The notes: generated by a model not told the origin, from the sequence alone. DNA of 34,693 nucleotides from Desulfobacteraceae bacterium 4572_35.2 (GCA_002084665.1 NBLY01000005.1:1-34693), one strand, 5' to 3'; positions 18,779-28,683 are shown, counted from the first letter of the stretch. A program made the numbers and translations.

Positions 18779-20157
18779 TGAGTCGCGTGTTTATTCTGTC
18801 GAGCAATGTATCCACAGATCCGTATCCGGTGTATCCACTCGGGATGGCGATCATTGCTTCAGTACTTGAAGAGCAGGGCCATGAGGTGAAGCAGTATGAC
18901 TTTCTCGTTCACGAGCAATCATATCCTGCCTTAGCTGAAGCGTTGTCTGTATATCAACCCGATTTCGTTTTGATGTCATTGCGCAATATCGATAATGTTG
19001 ATTCTTTTAGTTCTGATGACAACTGGTATCTATCCGATGCTCGTAAACTGGTGACGGAGATTAAAACCCGTGTTGATGTGCCGGTGATTGTCGGTGGCCC
19101 CGCCTTTTCAATTATGCCTGAAAAAATTCTCGCCTATATCGGTGCCGATTACGGTGTGGTTGGTGAGGGGGAACAGGTTGTCGCCCCTTTGGTCGCGGCA
19201 TTAGAGCGCGGCGAAACGATTGACTCGCTCCACAGTAGCGCACAACCGTTGACAGGGATACAGATGAAAGGGGCAACATTGGTTCCTGAGTATGTCGATT
19301 TTTATCAACAAAAAAGCGGTATGATTAATCTGCAAACCAAGCGTGGTTGTCCGTTTCGCTGCGTCTATTGTACCTATCCGGGGCTGGAAGGTAATTGTTT
19401 CCGTCCGCGTGAAGTGGGTGCGGTTGTCGATGATATTGAACGGATGCAGCGTGATTATGGCACCAATCATCTATTTTTTACCGACTCCATCTTTAACGAC
19501 AGTCAAGGTCATCACCTTGAATTAGCCGAGGAGATGATTCGGCGCAAGGTCGGTATTAAATGGTGCTCTTTCTTTCGTCCCCAAGGGATCACCGCCGAAA
19601 GCCTAGCGCTGCTCAAACGTTCAGGGTTGTACGCGATGGAGATGGGAACTGATGCGGGTTGTGATCGCACTATGGCCGGGATTAATAAGTGCTTTACTTT
19701 CGAAGAGGTGCTCCGTTGTCACAAGCTTACTGTTGAGGCAGAAATCCCTAGTGCTCATTTTATTATGTTCGGTGGCCCGAATGAAACGCCAGATACGATT
19801 CATGAAGGTTTGAAGAATATAGAACAACTCGATCACAGTGTGGTGTTTGCCTTTTCAGGGATTCGTATTCTGCCTAAATCAACATTGCTAGAGTGTGCTG
19901 TGGCGGATGGTGTTGTGGCTGCGGATGTTGATCTGCTTAAGCCGGTCTATTACCTTTCGCCTGATATCGATCAAGAGTGGATGAATCAGGAAATCTTAAA
20001 CTCCTTTTCGGGCCGCAGAGATCGAATTTTCCCGCCATCGGCTGGTCAAGAACAGATGGCGATGATGAACAATTTTGGTTTTAAAGGCATTTTGTGGGAT
20101 CAAATGGTTTCATTCGGTAACGCACCCAAACGTAAGAGAGCCCGTCGAAATGGTTAA
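18778..20157 (+). CDS. B12-binding-domain radical SAM protein (rSAM-2)
   Basis: VIVGGPAFSIMPE...VVGEGEQVVAPL B12-like domain; QTKRGCPFRCVYCTYP CX3CX2C. Confidence 0.9.
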   Translation: MSRVFILSSNVSTDPYPVYPLGMAIIASVLEEQGHEVKQYDFLVHEQSYPALAEALSVYQPDFVLMSLRNIDNVDSFSSDDNWYLSDARKLVTEIKTRVDVPVIVGGPAFSIMPEKILAYIGADYGVVGEGEQVVAPLVAALERGETIDSLHSSAQPLTGIQMKGATLVPEYVDFYQQKSGMINLQTKRGCPFRCVYCTYPGLEGNCFRPREVGAVVDDIERMQRDYGTNHLFFTDSIFNDSQGHHLELAEEMIRRKVGIKWCSFFRPQGITAESLALLKRSGLYAMEMGTDAGCDRTMAGINKCFTFEEVLRCHKLTVEAEIPSAHFIMFGGPNETPDTIHEGLKNIEQLDHSVVFAFSGIRILPKSTLLECAVADGVVAADVDLLKPVYYLSPDIDQEWMNQEILNSFSGRRDRIFPPSAGQEQMAMMNNFGFKGILWDQMVSFGNAPKRKRARRNG

Positions 20158-21622
20158 GCGTCCACGCATACTTTTAGTGCATCCTCTCGGTTATGCTAGC
20201 GATAAAGCGGGCGGTGATGTGTCGCGCTTAGCGAACATTATGCCACCCCTCGGTTTGGCGGCGATTGCGGCCTATCTGTTAGAGCGTGATGTCGATGTGG
20301 ACATTATCGACTGCTATGCCTTTCCCGATTCTGATCAGCGTATTATTGATTATGTGCGCACGTATAAGCCAGCATGGCTAGGTTTAAGCTGCACCACCTC
20401 AAGTTTTCTTGACGGGGTGCGCATCGCTCAACTCGCCAAGGCTGAACACCATGAACTACAGGCAGTGGTCGGTGGCGCGCATGTGTCGGCATTAAAAGAA
20501 CAACTGCTGGATGATTATAGTGATCTTGATGCGTTGATTGTCGGTGAAGGGGAGGAGACTATGTATCAACTTCTCTCGACCGAAGCTGCGCAGTGGCCAA
20601 GTTTGGCGGGTGTTGTTTGCCGTGATTCCTCAGGCTGTGCAACCTTTAGCGGCTACCGCAAGCCAGCACTTGACTTGGATAGCCTGCCGTTCCCCGCTTA
20701 TGACAAGTTGACAGGTTTTCCCGAAGCGTATCAGTTGCCCATTTTTAATTACCCTAAGGCTCCTAATACCAGCTGTATCTCCAGTCGTGGTTGCCCTTAC
20801 GCCTGTAGTTATTGTGATCGCTCGGTGTTTCAGCGCACCTTCCGCTTTAATTCAGCCGAGTACCTCTACGCGCACATGAAGTTTTTGCGCGACAAGTATA
20901 ATATCCGCCATATCAACTTTTACGATGACCAGTTTACCTTTCATCGTCAGCGGGTGCTCGATGTCACCAAGATGATGATTGATAAACCTCTCGGCATCAC
21001 CTTCAACTGTGCTATCCGCGCCGAACATGTTGATGATGAGTTGATTGGCCAAATGAAAAAAGCTGGTTGTTGGATGATGAGTTTAGGCATTGAGACGGGT
21101 GATCCCGACCTGCTGGCTCAGCATCGGCAAAATCCTGATTTAGATATGCTCGCCGACACCATTCGCTTAATCAAAAAGCATGGTATTCGCGTTAAGGGGT
21201 TGATGATGGTCGGTTTGCCGGGTGAAACTGAGCAAAGTATCCGCCGCAGTATGGATTATATTTTCAAGCTGCCGATTGATGATCTCAATGTGGCCAAATT
21301 TACGCCTTTTCCCGGTTCACCGCTGTATGAGAATATCCATGAGTTGGGTACTTTTAGCGAGGATTGGGCGCAGATGGATTGCATGGGCTTTCAATTTGTC
21401 ACTCATGGTATGACCGAAGAGAAGCTCGAATCGTTGTTTGCAAATTTTTATCGCGCCCATTTTCACCGTCCCGAAGTGTTATGGGGCTATGTGGCCATGC
21501 TGTGGAAATCGCCCCATAGTTGGTGGCGATTTGTTAAAAACCTCACCGGTTTTCTCTCCTTTATTAAGCGTGGCAAGCGGATAAGCGATGGCGAAACAGC
21601 AGGGGGAGATGGTGACAAGTAA
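20150..21622 (+). CDS. B12-binding-domain radical SAM protein (rSAM-3)
   Basis: MPPLGLAAIAAYLLERD...AVVGGAHVSALKE...VGEGEETMYQL; SSRGCPYACSYCDRS CX3CX2C. ATG at 20150 preferred. Confidence 0.9.
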   Translation: MVKRPRILLVHPLGYASDKAGGDVSRLANIMPPLGLAAIAAYLLERDVDVDIIDCYAFPDSDQRIIDYVRTYKPAWLGLSCTTSSFLDGVRIAQLAKAEHHELQAVVGGAHVSALKEQLLDDYSDLDALIVGEGEETMYQLLSTEAAQWPSLAGVVCRDSSGCATFSGYRKPALDLDSLPFPAYDKLTGFPEAYQLPIFNYPKAPNTSCISSRGCPYACSYCDRSVFQRTFRFNSAEYLYAHMKFLRDKYNIRHINFYDDQFTFHRQRVLDVTKMMIDKPLGITFNCAIRAEHVDDELIGQMKKAGCWMMSLGIETGDPDLLAQHRQNPDLDMLADTIRLIKKHGIRVKGLMMVGLPGETEQSIRRSMDYIFKLPIDDLNVAKFTPFPGSPLYENIHELGTFSEDWAQMDCMGFQFVTHGMTEEKLESLFANFYRAHFHRPEVLWGYVAMLWKSPHSWWRFVKNLTGFLSFIKRGKRISDGETAGGDGDK

Positions 21623-22805
21623 CGCTGACCTCAAGTCGCCAGCTATTTTGGTTGCGGTGCCGTTATATAATCATAGCGCGACGGTGCGTGATGTGGTGCA
21701 GCGTTGTTTAAAACAGCATCAACATGTTGTGGTTGTCGATGATGGCAGCAGTGATGGTGGCGCGCACAATGTTGCCGACCTAACTGTTATCGTGCTGAGT
21801 CATGAGGTTAATCGTGGTAAAGGGCAGGCGATTTTAACGGCAGCCGATTATGCCCGTGATCATGGTTTTAGTCACTTGATTACCATTGATGCCGATGCCC
21901 AACATCACCCCGAGGATCTACCGCTGTTTTTTGCCGCAATTGAGGCTGAACCGTTAGCGATTTATGTCGGTCTACGCGATTTTGATAGCGCAAATGTTCC
22001 TAACAGTTCCCGTTTTGGTCGTCAGTTTTCCAATTTTTGGTTACGGGTGGAAACAGGTTGCAAGCTCGGTGATGTGCAGAGTGGTTACCGTGCTTATCCC
22101 GTACAGGTGTTAGATCATCTAACTTTTACCGATCAACGCTATTCGTTTGAGGTTGAAGTTTTAGTTAAGGCGAGTTGGGCGGGAGTGCCGCTGTATGATG
22201 TGCCGATTCAGGTATATTATGCTCCCGGTTGTGAGCGTATTTCCCATTTTGACAAGCTGAGAGACAACATGAGGTTGGCGTGGCTAAATAACCGATTATG
22301 CTTACGTTCTATTGCGCCGTGGCCACACAAAAGATTGGTGAAAGCTGAAAGATCACCGTTCTCGTGGCGGCAGCCGTTACGGTCGTTAGCCAACCTTTTG
22401 GCACAGGATATATCGCCTTCTAAGTTAGCTTTAGCGATGGCAATTGGCTTGCTATTAGGAACCTTACCGCTCATCGCTTGTCATACGGTGGCAACACTTT
22501 TTGCCGCGGGCTTTATCGGTGTGAATCGCTACCTTGCCGTAGCCGCAGGTAACTTATGTATGCCACCATTGGTTCCTGCGCTATGTATTGAAGTTGGTTA
22601 TTATCTGCGTAATGGAGAATGGCTTACGGAAATCAGCTATCAAACTCTTGGTACTCAGTGTTTAGATCGTATTTTTGAGTGGTTTCTTGGCTCATTACTT
22701 CTTGGGCCGTTATTTGCTTTGATTGGTTGGCTGGTGGTGTATGGCTTAACGCGCTGGATGCAACAACGTGCTTGGCAATCTTCACCATCGGAGGATGTGT
22801 TGTGA
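21588..22805 (+). CDS. Family 2 glycosyltransferase fused to a C-terminal DUF2062-like membrane domain
   Basis: VAVPLYNHSATVRDVV, VVVDDGSSDGG, ITIDADAQHHPEDLP, RVETGCKLGDVQSGYRAYP; C-terminal NLLAQDISPSKLALAMAIGLLLGTLPL...GNLCMPPLVP. Confidence 0.87.
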   Translation: MAKQQGEMVTSNADLKSPAILVAVPLYNHSATVRDVVQRCLKQHQHVVVVDDGSSDGGAHNVADLTVIVLSHEVNRGKGQAILTAADYARDHGFSHLITIDADAQHHPEDLPLFFAAIEAEPLAIYVGLRDFDSANVPNSSRFGRQFSNFWLRVETGCKLGDVQSGYRAYPVQVLDHLTFTDQRYSFEVEVLVKASWAGVPLYDVPIQVYYAPGCERISHFDKLRDNMRLAWLNNRLCLRSIAPWPHKRLVKAERSPFSWRQPLRSLANLLAQDISPSKLALAMAIGLLLGTLPLIACHTVATLFAAGFIGVNRYLAVAAGNLCMPPLVPALCIEVGYYLRNGEWLTEISYQTLGTQCLDRIFEWFLGSLLLGPLFALIGWLVVYGLTRWMQQRAWQSSPSEDVL

Positions 22806-23707
22806 ATCAGCAGACCGCTGAAAAACAGCTTGGTTCAAACTGGGGATATCGGGCTTTTTATCTGCTAATTCGGTTGGGTGGGCGTAAAGCTGCCTACGCA
22901 TTACTTTACCTAGTTTGCGCCTGTTATGTGTTGTTTTGGCCGCAAGTTCGGCGAAGTTGTGATCCCTATCTTAATCATCGCTTTCCAAGCTCTGTTGGCT
23001 TTACTCGGTTGTGGCAACAGTATAAAATGGTGGTTTCGTTTGGCAAGATGATGGTCGATCGTGCCATTGTCGGTTCGTTAGGAGCTGATCAGATTATTGT
23101 TAGTCTTCAGGGTCGAGAACAACTACTCAATATTCGCGATCAAAAGCGTGGCATGATTTTATTGATGTCGCATGTTGGCTGCTGGCAGTTAGCGATGTCG
23201 GCCATGGGCGCTCTCAACGAGCCGATTCACATGTTGATGCATGGTCACGCCAGTTCATTTGAACGACAGGATTACGAACAAGACAACGGTGAAGTGAAAC
23301 ATGAATCACCGTATCGTGTTATCGATCCACAAGGTTATCTCGGTGGTGCTTTTGAGATGCTCGCAGTGTTGAAGCAAGGCGGCATCTTATCCATAATGGG
23401 CGACCGTGTGCCTAAGGACGAAAAGAATCGTGTCCATGTTACTTTTTTAGGCCAGCAGGTCGCGTTGCCGATGAGCGCCTACCATTTGGCCTCATCGACG
23501 GGCGCGCCTCTAGTGGTGCTCACCAGTCGCAAGTGTGATGAAAACCATTATGAAATGGTGGTAGCCGATGTGATTGAGGTGCCTGAAGGGTTGGGCCGTA
23601 AGCCTGAAGCATTTACCGTTTATGCTCAACGTTATGCGACAACTTTGGAAAAATATTGTCAGAATAATCCCTACCAATTCTTTAATTTTTTTGATATGTG
23701 GAATTAA
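22802..23707 (+). CDS. LpxL/HtrB-like lysophospholipid/lipid A-type acyltransferase
   Basis: ILLMSHVGCWQLAMSAM (H-X4-type), LKQGGILSIMGDRVPKDE, VTFLGQQVALPMSAYHLA; GTG start at 22802. Confidence 0.83.
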   Translation: MNQQTAEKQLGSNWGYRAFYLLIRLGGRKAAYALLYLVCACYVLFWPQVRRSCDPYLNHRFPSSVGFTRLWQQYKMVVSFGKMMVDRAIVGSLGADQIIVSLQGREQLLNIRDQKRGMILLMSHVGCWQLAMSAMGALNEPIHMLMHGHASSFERQDYEQDNGEVKHESPYRVIDPQGYLGGAFEMLAVLKQGGILSIMGDRVPKDEKNRVHVTFLGQQVALPMSAYHLASSTGAPLVVLTSRKCDENHYEMVVADVIEVPEGLGRKPEAFTVYAQRYATTLEKYCQNNPYQFFNFFDMWN

Positions 23708-23911
23708 TTTTTAATGTTTCGAGATTTAATTTAACGTTAAGAGGGTGAGAAGTTTTCATTGCTTGTCTCGTGATATATTTGAAATTATAGTAGTATTATC
23801 TTTATGATTAAAATTAATCAGATAAGTAGTGAATAACTTTTATCATTTAATACCGATATGGGTTTTAAATATGCTTTATGTAACGAATGACGTCGCACTG
23901 GAGTATACAGT

Positions 23912-25642
23912 ATGATTATTAAAGATTTAACGCTATTAAATTTTCGCCGATTTACTTTGTTCGACATCTCTTTTGACTCAAAGATGACTGTAATTGTTGC
24001 TCGTAATGGACAGGGTAAAACTTCTATATTAGATGCTGCTACAGTCGCTTTAGGTACTTTTGTTGGCGCTTTTGATATGGGGAGAGCAAAACATTTCTCT
24101 GTTAATGATGCGCGTTATTTGCGGTTGCCTGATAGTCCCGAAAGTGAACAGCAATACCCAGTTTCTGTCATCTCATCTTTTGATGAGCCTGATATCTCAG
24201 GAACCCGTGTGTTGTCCGGTAAAAAAAATAAAACGACAATTAAGGACGCAAAAGAGATTACAGATTATGGAAAAGTTTTGATGCAACAAATTCGTGACCT
24301 TGATAGTGTTGCATTACCTGTTGTTGCTTATTACGGATCAGGCCGACTTTGGAATGTTCACAAGAATATGTCTCGTAAGGCTGTTGTTAGTGAGAGTCGT
24401 ACACTCGGTTACGAAGATTGTTTGTCACCTGCTTCTAATTTTAAACAAGTTCAACAGTGGATGGCAAAGGCCACCTATGCAATGGCACAACATCAGGAGA
24501 TGTCTGAGTATAGTAATTATAAATTTCCAGGCCAAATTAAAGGTATCAAGACTGTTGTTGATAAAATGCTAAACGAAGAAGGTTGGAGTAGATTTCACTA
24601 TAGTATGATTCATGAAGAGTTAACTATGTATCACGATACATATGGTATTTTACCTGTCAGCTTACTTAGTGATGGTGTTCGTTCAATGGTTTCTCTTGTG
24701 GCAGACCTTGCTTGGCGTTGTGCTAAATTAAATCCCCAGCTTGGTGAAGAAGCTCCAGATAAAACACAAGGGATTGTTTTTATCGATGAAGTTGATTTGC
24801 ACTTACATCCAAGCTGGCAACAAAGAATAATTGAAAACCTGCAAGATGCTTTCCCTCGTATTCAATTTATTGTCACGACCCATAGTCCTCAAGTGTTATC
24901 TACTGTACCAAAAGAGTGTATCCGTGTTTTGGGCTCTAATACAGAAGGGGCCACAATCGCAGCGGTTCCTAAAGCATTTTCTTACGGCGAACCCAGTAAT
25001 GATATTCTGCAAGCAATCATGCATGTTGACCCACAGCCGCCAATACCTGAAAAACAAGAACTCGATTTGTTAACATCGTTAGTTGATCAAGGTGATTATA
25101 AGTCAGAAATTGTGGGCCAACTATTGTGTAAATTGAAGCAGCAATTAAACGAAAACCATCCACAAATTATTAAGAAAGCTAATAATGCACCGCCGACAAC
25201 TAGTAAAGGGGCGCAAAGTAGGTGGAAAGGTTTTAAAAAACATAAACCTTCTTTATCGCAGAAATTAAATGGAGAGCAATTTGGATTGTGTGCTTACTCT
25301 GAAATTCGTTTTGATCTGTACTCTCTGGGAACACATGTCGAACATGTCGTGCCAAAAAACCAAGCTCCACAGAGAACCTTTGATTATCACAATTTAGTTT
25401 TGAGTGCCTTGTCAAGTGATGATCTCCATACAATGAATTGCAAAGATGTTTTTGCAGGTCATGCAAAATCAAGTGAATATGATGCTGCACTCTTCATTTC
25501 TTGCTTGCAAGTTGATTGCGCTAGCTTTTTTGTTTATCTCTCTACTGGCAAAGTAGAACCTAAAAACCAATTGACAGAAAAGGTACGGAAAAAAGCGCAA
25601 TATACAATTGATATATTGAACCTGAATAGCCAAATGGATTGA
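23912..25642 (+). CDS. AAA-type ATPase fused in frame to a PtuB/TIGR02646-like HNH endonuclease domain (Septu-like); HNH C-terminus continues in another frame to 25830
   Basis: Walker A ARNGQGKTSILDAA; Walker B IVFIDEVDLHLHPSWQQ; FIVTTHSPQVL; then KANNAPPTTSKGAQSRWKGFK...FGLCAYSEIR...THVEHVVPKNQAPQRTFDYHNLVLS (HNH) and ILNLNS. Confidence 0.82.
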   Translation: MIIKDLTLLNFRRFTLFDISFDSKMTVIVARNGQGKTSILDAATVALGTFVGAFDMGRAKHFSVNDARYLRLPDSPESEQQYPVSVISSFDEPDISGTRVLSGKKNKTTIKDAKEITDYGKVLMQQIRDLDSVALPVVAYYGSGRLWNVHKNMSRKAVVSESRTLGYEDCLSPASNFKQVQQWMAKATYAMAQHQEMSEYSNYKFPGQIKGIKTVVDKMLNEEGWSRFHYSMIHEELTMYHDTYGILPVSLLSDGVRSMVSLVADLAWRCAKLNPQLGEEAPDKTQGIVFIDEVDLHLHPSWQQRIIENLQDAFPRIQFIVTTHSPQVLSTVPKECIRVLGSNTEGATIAAVPKAFSYGEPSNDILQAIMHVDPQPPIPEKQELDLLTSLVDQGDYKSEIVGQLLCKLKQQLNENHPQIIKKANNAPPTTSKGAQSRWKGFKKHKPSLSQKLNGEQFGLCAYSEIRFDLYSLGTHVEHVVPKNQAPQRTFDYHNLVLSALSSDDLHTMNCKDVFAGHAKSSEYDAALFISCLQVDCASFFVYLSTGKVEPKNQLTEKVRKKAQYTIDILNLNSQMD

Positions 25643-25830
25643 TGAGTTAGATCAACTTATTGACGAACATATTGAAAAAAATATGTCATTGTCTGCTTTG
25701 GCAGAAATTGATTTTGGCAGAAATTGATTTAACCCCACTTAATAATAAAATTATTCAATTTTACACAGCCACCAGACAACGTTATGGAAAAATAGCTGAG
25801 CAAGTTTTACAAGCAAATTCCATGTCGTAA
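25635..25830 (+). pseudogene. Frameshifted C-terminal remnant of the HNH nuclease
   Basis: Removing one copy of a 16-nt duplication gives WIDELDQLIDEHIEKNMSLSALAEIDLTPLNNKIIQFYTATRQRYGKIAEQVLQANSMS-stop, which fits the end of TIGR02646-type proteins after LNLNS. Confidence 0.65.
25697..25728. repeat. Exact 16-bp tandem duplication (TTTGGCAGAAATTGAT x2)
   Basis: Direct reading; shifts frame of the HNH C-terminal remnant. Confidence 0.95.
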
Positions 25831-25945
25831 CTGGTTATATGTTTAGAAAATGTTTTTTCTATCTTCAGGACATGTTTCTGATGTTCGTAACTGGTTATAT
25901 GTTTAGAAAATGTTTTTTCTATCTTCAGGACATGTTTCTGATGTT
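25825..25945. repeat. Exact 60-bp tandem duplication (two copies)
   Basis: TCGTAACTGGTTATATGTTTAGAAAATGTTTTTTCTATCTTCAGGACATGTTTCTGATGT repeated with period exactly 60. Confidence 0.97.
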
Positions 25946-26140
25946 ATTTAGTTTAAATCTAGTCTGAATCTGTAAGTCATACAGGTTGTCAGAAAAAATA
26001 ATCCTTGTGATTTTTTACAAACAAACGACTCTTTGGTCATAAACGAATTTTTAACTGCAATTACTTGTTGAATTATGAAAATCTTGATATGTGAAACTAA
26101 TTTTTAGTGATAAATCAACAAACAGCCAGGAGAAAATGCA

Positions 26141-26395
26141 ATGACATTGAAAGAACAAATTAAGAAAATTTTGATTGAAGATCTAAATCTTGAAGATATT
26201 ACTGCTGAAGAGATTGCCGATGATGAGCCGTTGTTTGGTGATGGTTTAGGTCTTGACTCTCTTGATGCGGTGGAGTTGGCCGTGTTGGTGCAAAAAAACT
26301 TTGGTGTTGAAATCAAGGATATGGAAGAGGGTCGACCTGCGCTGCAATCGGTACAAGCGTTAGCTCAATTTATCGAAGATAAGCAAGGAAAGTAA
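26141..26395 (+). CDS. Acyl carrier protein (ACP-2)
   Basis: GDGLGLDSLDAVELAVLVQ; 84 aa; ribosome-binding site CAGGAG upstream. Confidence 0.93.
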   Translation: MTLKEQIKKILIEDLNLEDITAEEIADDEPLFGDGLGLDSLDAVELAVLVQKNFGVEIKDMEEGRPALQSVQALAQFIEDKQGK

Positions 26396-26398
26396 TAG

Positions 26399-27589
26399 AT
26401 GGCTAACTCTGTTTGCGTAACTGGCATGGGCTGTTTGTGTGCAGCGGGAGATACCCTCGATGAGGCGGTAACGTCGATGATGGCTGGTGAGCGTCACGCT
26501 GGCGATCCGTCGCTATTTAAGTCGAGCCAGCCACAACTCTTCCCCGTTTTTGCGGTACGTAGTCTGGTGCCTAAAGCTGCGGAAGATGTGTTTTTACGCA
26601 CCAGTCAATTGGCGTTAAATGCCGCAAAACAGGCGGTTGAACAGTCGCAGTGGGATTTGACTGAACTACGTAAGTTGAAGGTTGGTGTCTGTATTGGCAC
26701 CACTGTTGGTTGCACTATGGATGTCGAATCGTTCTATGGTGATTATCGTAACGGTCAAGATCCTGAAATGCTCGCCATCGACTGTTTTGTTGAGAGTAAC
26801 CCTGCTACGGTAATTAGTCGTCATTTCGGTTTGAATGGCCCTTGTCAAACCATTGTTAATGCCTGCTCGTCAGGAACCGATGCTATCGGTATGGGCGCGA
26901 TGTGGATCGAGAATGGTCTGTGTGATGTGGTTCTTGCTGGCGGTGCTGATGAACTGTGTCGTACCACCTATAACGGCTTTGCCTCGTTGCAAATCAACGC
27001 TGCAGTGTTGAGTCGGCCCTTTTCTGCGGATCGTTGTGGTTTAAATCTCGGCGAAGGGGCTGCTGTTTTAATTCTTGAATCTGAAACAGTGCGTCAGCAA
27101 CGGCAACATGTTGTCGCTCAAGGTTATGTTCTCGGCTACGGCAGTGGTACCGACGGCTGGCACTTGACGGCACCTCATCCTGAGGGGCGTGGTTTGAAAC
27201 AAGCTTTGCAGGAAGCCTTAGACAGGAGTGGTGTTGAGCCTGACCAGCTGGCTTTTGTTAACACCCACGGTACGGGAACCAAGGACAATGATCGCGTTGA
27301 AAGTTTGGTGCTCGCTGAACTATTACCGTCGACACCGTTTCATTCAACCAAAGGCTATACCGGTCACGCGTTAGGCGCTGCTGGGGCTCTTGAAGCCGCT
27401 TTTTGTTTAGCTTTTTTGCGTCAGCGACAGATCCCCGCCAGTGCTGGTTTTACTGGTCAAGACCCTGAGTTTAGTGTGACTCCGGTGGTGGAAAATAGTG
27501 CTGTTGTCGGCGATATTGCCCTGTCAGAATCATTGGCCTTTGGTGGTAATAATGCCGTCCTTATTTTGGCCAGAGGAGAGATGGCATGA
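26399..27589 (+). CDS. Beta-ketoacyl synthase (KS-4)
   Basis: VNACSSGTDAIGMGA active site; NTHGTGTKDNDRVE; KGYTGHALGAAGALE; FGGNNAVLIL. Confidence 0.9.
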   Translation: MANSVCVTGMGCLCAAGDTLDEAVTSMMAGERHAGDPSLFKSSQPQLFPVFAVRSLVPKAAEDVFLRTSQLALNAAKQAVEQSQWDLTELRKLKVGVCIGTTVGCTMDVESFYGDYRNGQDPEMLAIDCFVESNPATVISRHFGLNGPCQTIVNACSSGTDAIGMGAMWIENGLCDVVLAGGADELCRTTYNGFASLQINAAVLSRPFSADRCGLNLGEGAAVLILESETVRQQRQHVVAQGYVLGYGSGTDGWHLTAPHPEGRGLKQALQEALDRSGVEPDQLAFVNTHGTGTKDNDRVESLVLAELLPSTPFHSTKGYTGHALGAAGALEAAFCLAFLRQRQIPASAGFTGQDPEFSVTPVVENSAVVGDIALSESLAFGGNNAVLILARGEMA

Positions 27590-28683
27590 CACTTTTAAAA
27601 CAGTCGATGGCGATTCAGGGGATTGGTTGCGTTGGCGGCTTTGGCAGTGGCAATGATCAGTTTGTCAGTGCTTTAAAAGCGGGCCATACCAGTGCAACAA
27701 CCGTCGAACTCAATCACCCTGCGGGGCAACAAACCCTACCGGCGTTATTGGCTAACACCGATCGTTTAACGGATTTTGTCTCTCGGCGTTCATTGCGTCG
27801 CATTGATCATTTTTCGCGCATGGCTCTTCTCGGTGGCTACTTAGCCATTGAGGATGCTGGGCTTGCTGTTGAAGACTGTGGCCGTATTGGGATTATTGTT
27901 GCTAGTGGTTATGGGGCGACCAATACTACCTTTAACTTCCTCGGCTCGATCATTGACGACGGCGATAGTTGCGCGTCGCCAACCAGTTTTTCAAACTCTG
28001 TCCATAACGTTGCTGCGGCATATTTATCGATGCAATTGCAGGCACTCGGTCCCAACCTGACGATCAGCCAGTTTGATCTGTCGATTAACGCAGCGCTACA
28101 TAATGCTGCCTGTTGGTTGGCGCAGAGACGTGTTGATACCGTGCTTGTTGGCGGTGTAGATGAACATAGTTCGTTGCTCAATTATTGCTATCAGCGCTAT
28201 TTTGCCAATTCTGATGCGGTCGAGCAGATTGATCCATTTGATTTTGCTCGTCAAAGTGCGGTGGTGGGTGAAGGGGCCGCGTTTTTGGTGCTCAGTCGTC
28301 ATGCTGATAAGGCAAAATATGGTTTTATCGCTGGCCTCGATGCTGGAGATTTTAGCCAGCGTAGCACAGTTGAAGATAGTGATTTACTCCTTATCGGAGC
28401 TGATGGACATCAGACCTGTGGCGCAATGTATGAGCAATTGCCCACAGCGCAGTCGCTACTCAATTGCACGCCGTGCTATGGCAGTCTACCTGTTGGTCAA
28501 GCCTTTGATTTGGCTGCGGCTGGGCTGATGTTGCGTGAGCAAAGCTGTTATGGTGTTGCCCGACAGCAACCTGTTGGTTGTTCGGCTCAGAGTTCTTTTG
28601 ATTCGATTGCGTCACTTAAGTGTACGGCGAACGATCAATTCAGTTTAATCCGCTTATCTCGGCGTGGGGGTGATGATGCGTGA
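27586..28683 (+). CDS. KS-like / chain-length-factor-like protein lacking the catalytic Cys
   Basis: KS-fold pattern (IDHFSRMALLGGYLAIEDAGL, VLVGGVDEHSSLLNYCYQRYF, VVGEGAAFLVLSR), but the nucleophile region reads TISQFDLSINAALHNA and no HGTGT motif is present. Confidence 0.72.
   Translation: MTLLKQSMAIQGIGCVGGFGSGNDQFVSALKAGHTSATTVELNHPAGQQTLPALLANTDRLTDFVSRRSLRRIDHFSRMALLGGYLAIEDAGLAVEDCGRIGIIVASGYGATNTTFNFLGSIIDDGDSCASPTSFSNSVHNVAAAYLSMQLQALGPNLTISQFDLSINAALHNAACWLAQRRVDTVLVGGVDEHSSLLNYCYQRYFANSDAVEQIDPFDFARQSAVVGEGAAFLVLSRHADKAKYGFIAGLDAGDFSQRSTVEDSDLLLIGADGHQTCGAMYEQLPTAQSLLNCTPCYGSLPVGQAFDLAAAGLMLREQSCYGVARQQPVGCSAQSSFDSIASLKCTANDQFSLIRLSRRGGDDA

Noticed and set aside
25825-25945. Possible CRISPR array
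   Set aside because: Only two abutting identical 60-bp units with no spacers; it is a simple tandem duplication.
23708-26140. Complete retron (RT + ncRNA + AAA/HNH effector)
   Set aside because: No reverse-transcriptase ORF (no YADD-type motif) in the flanking sequence, and only ~200 bp lie upstream; a Septu-like assignment fits better.
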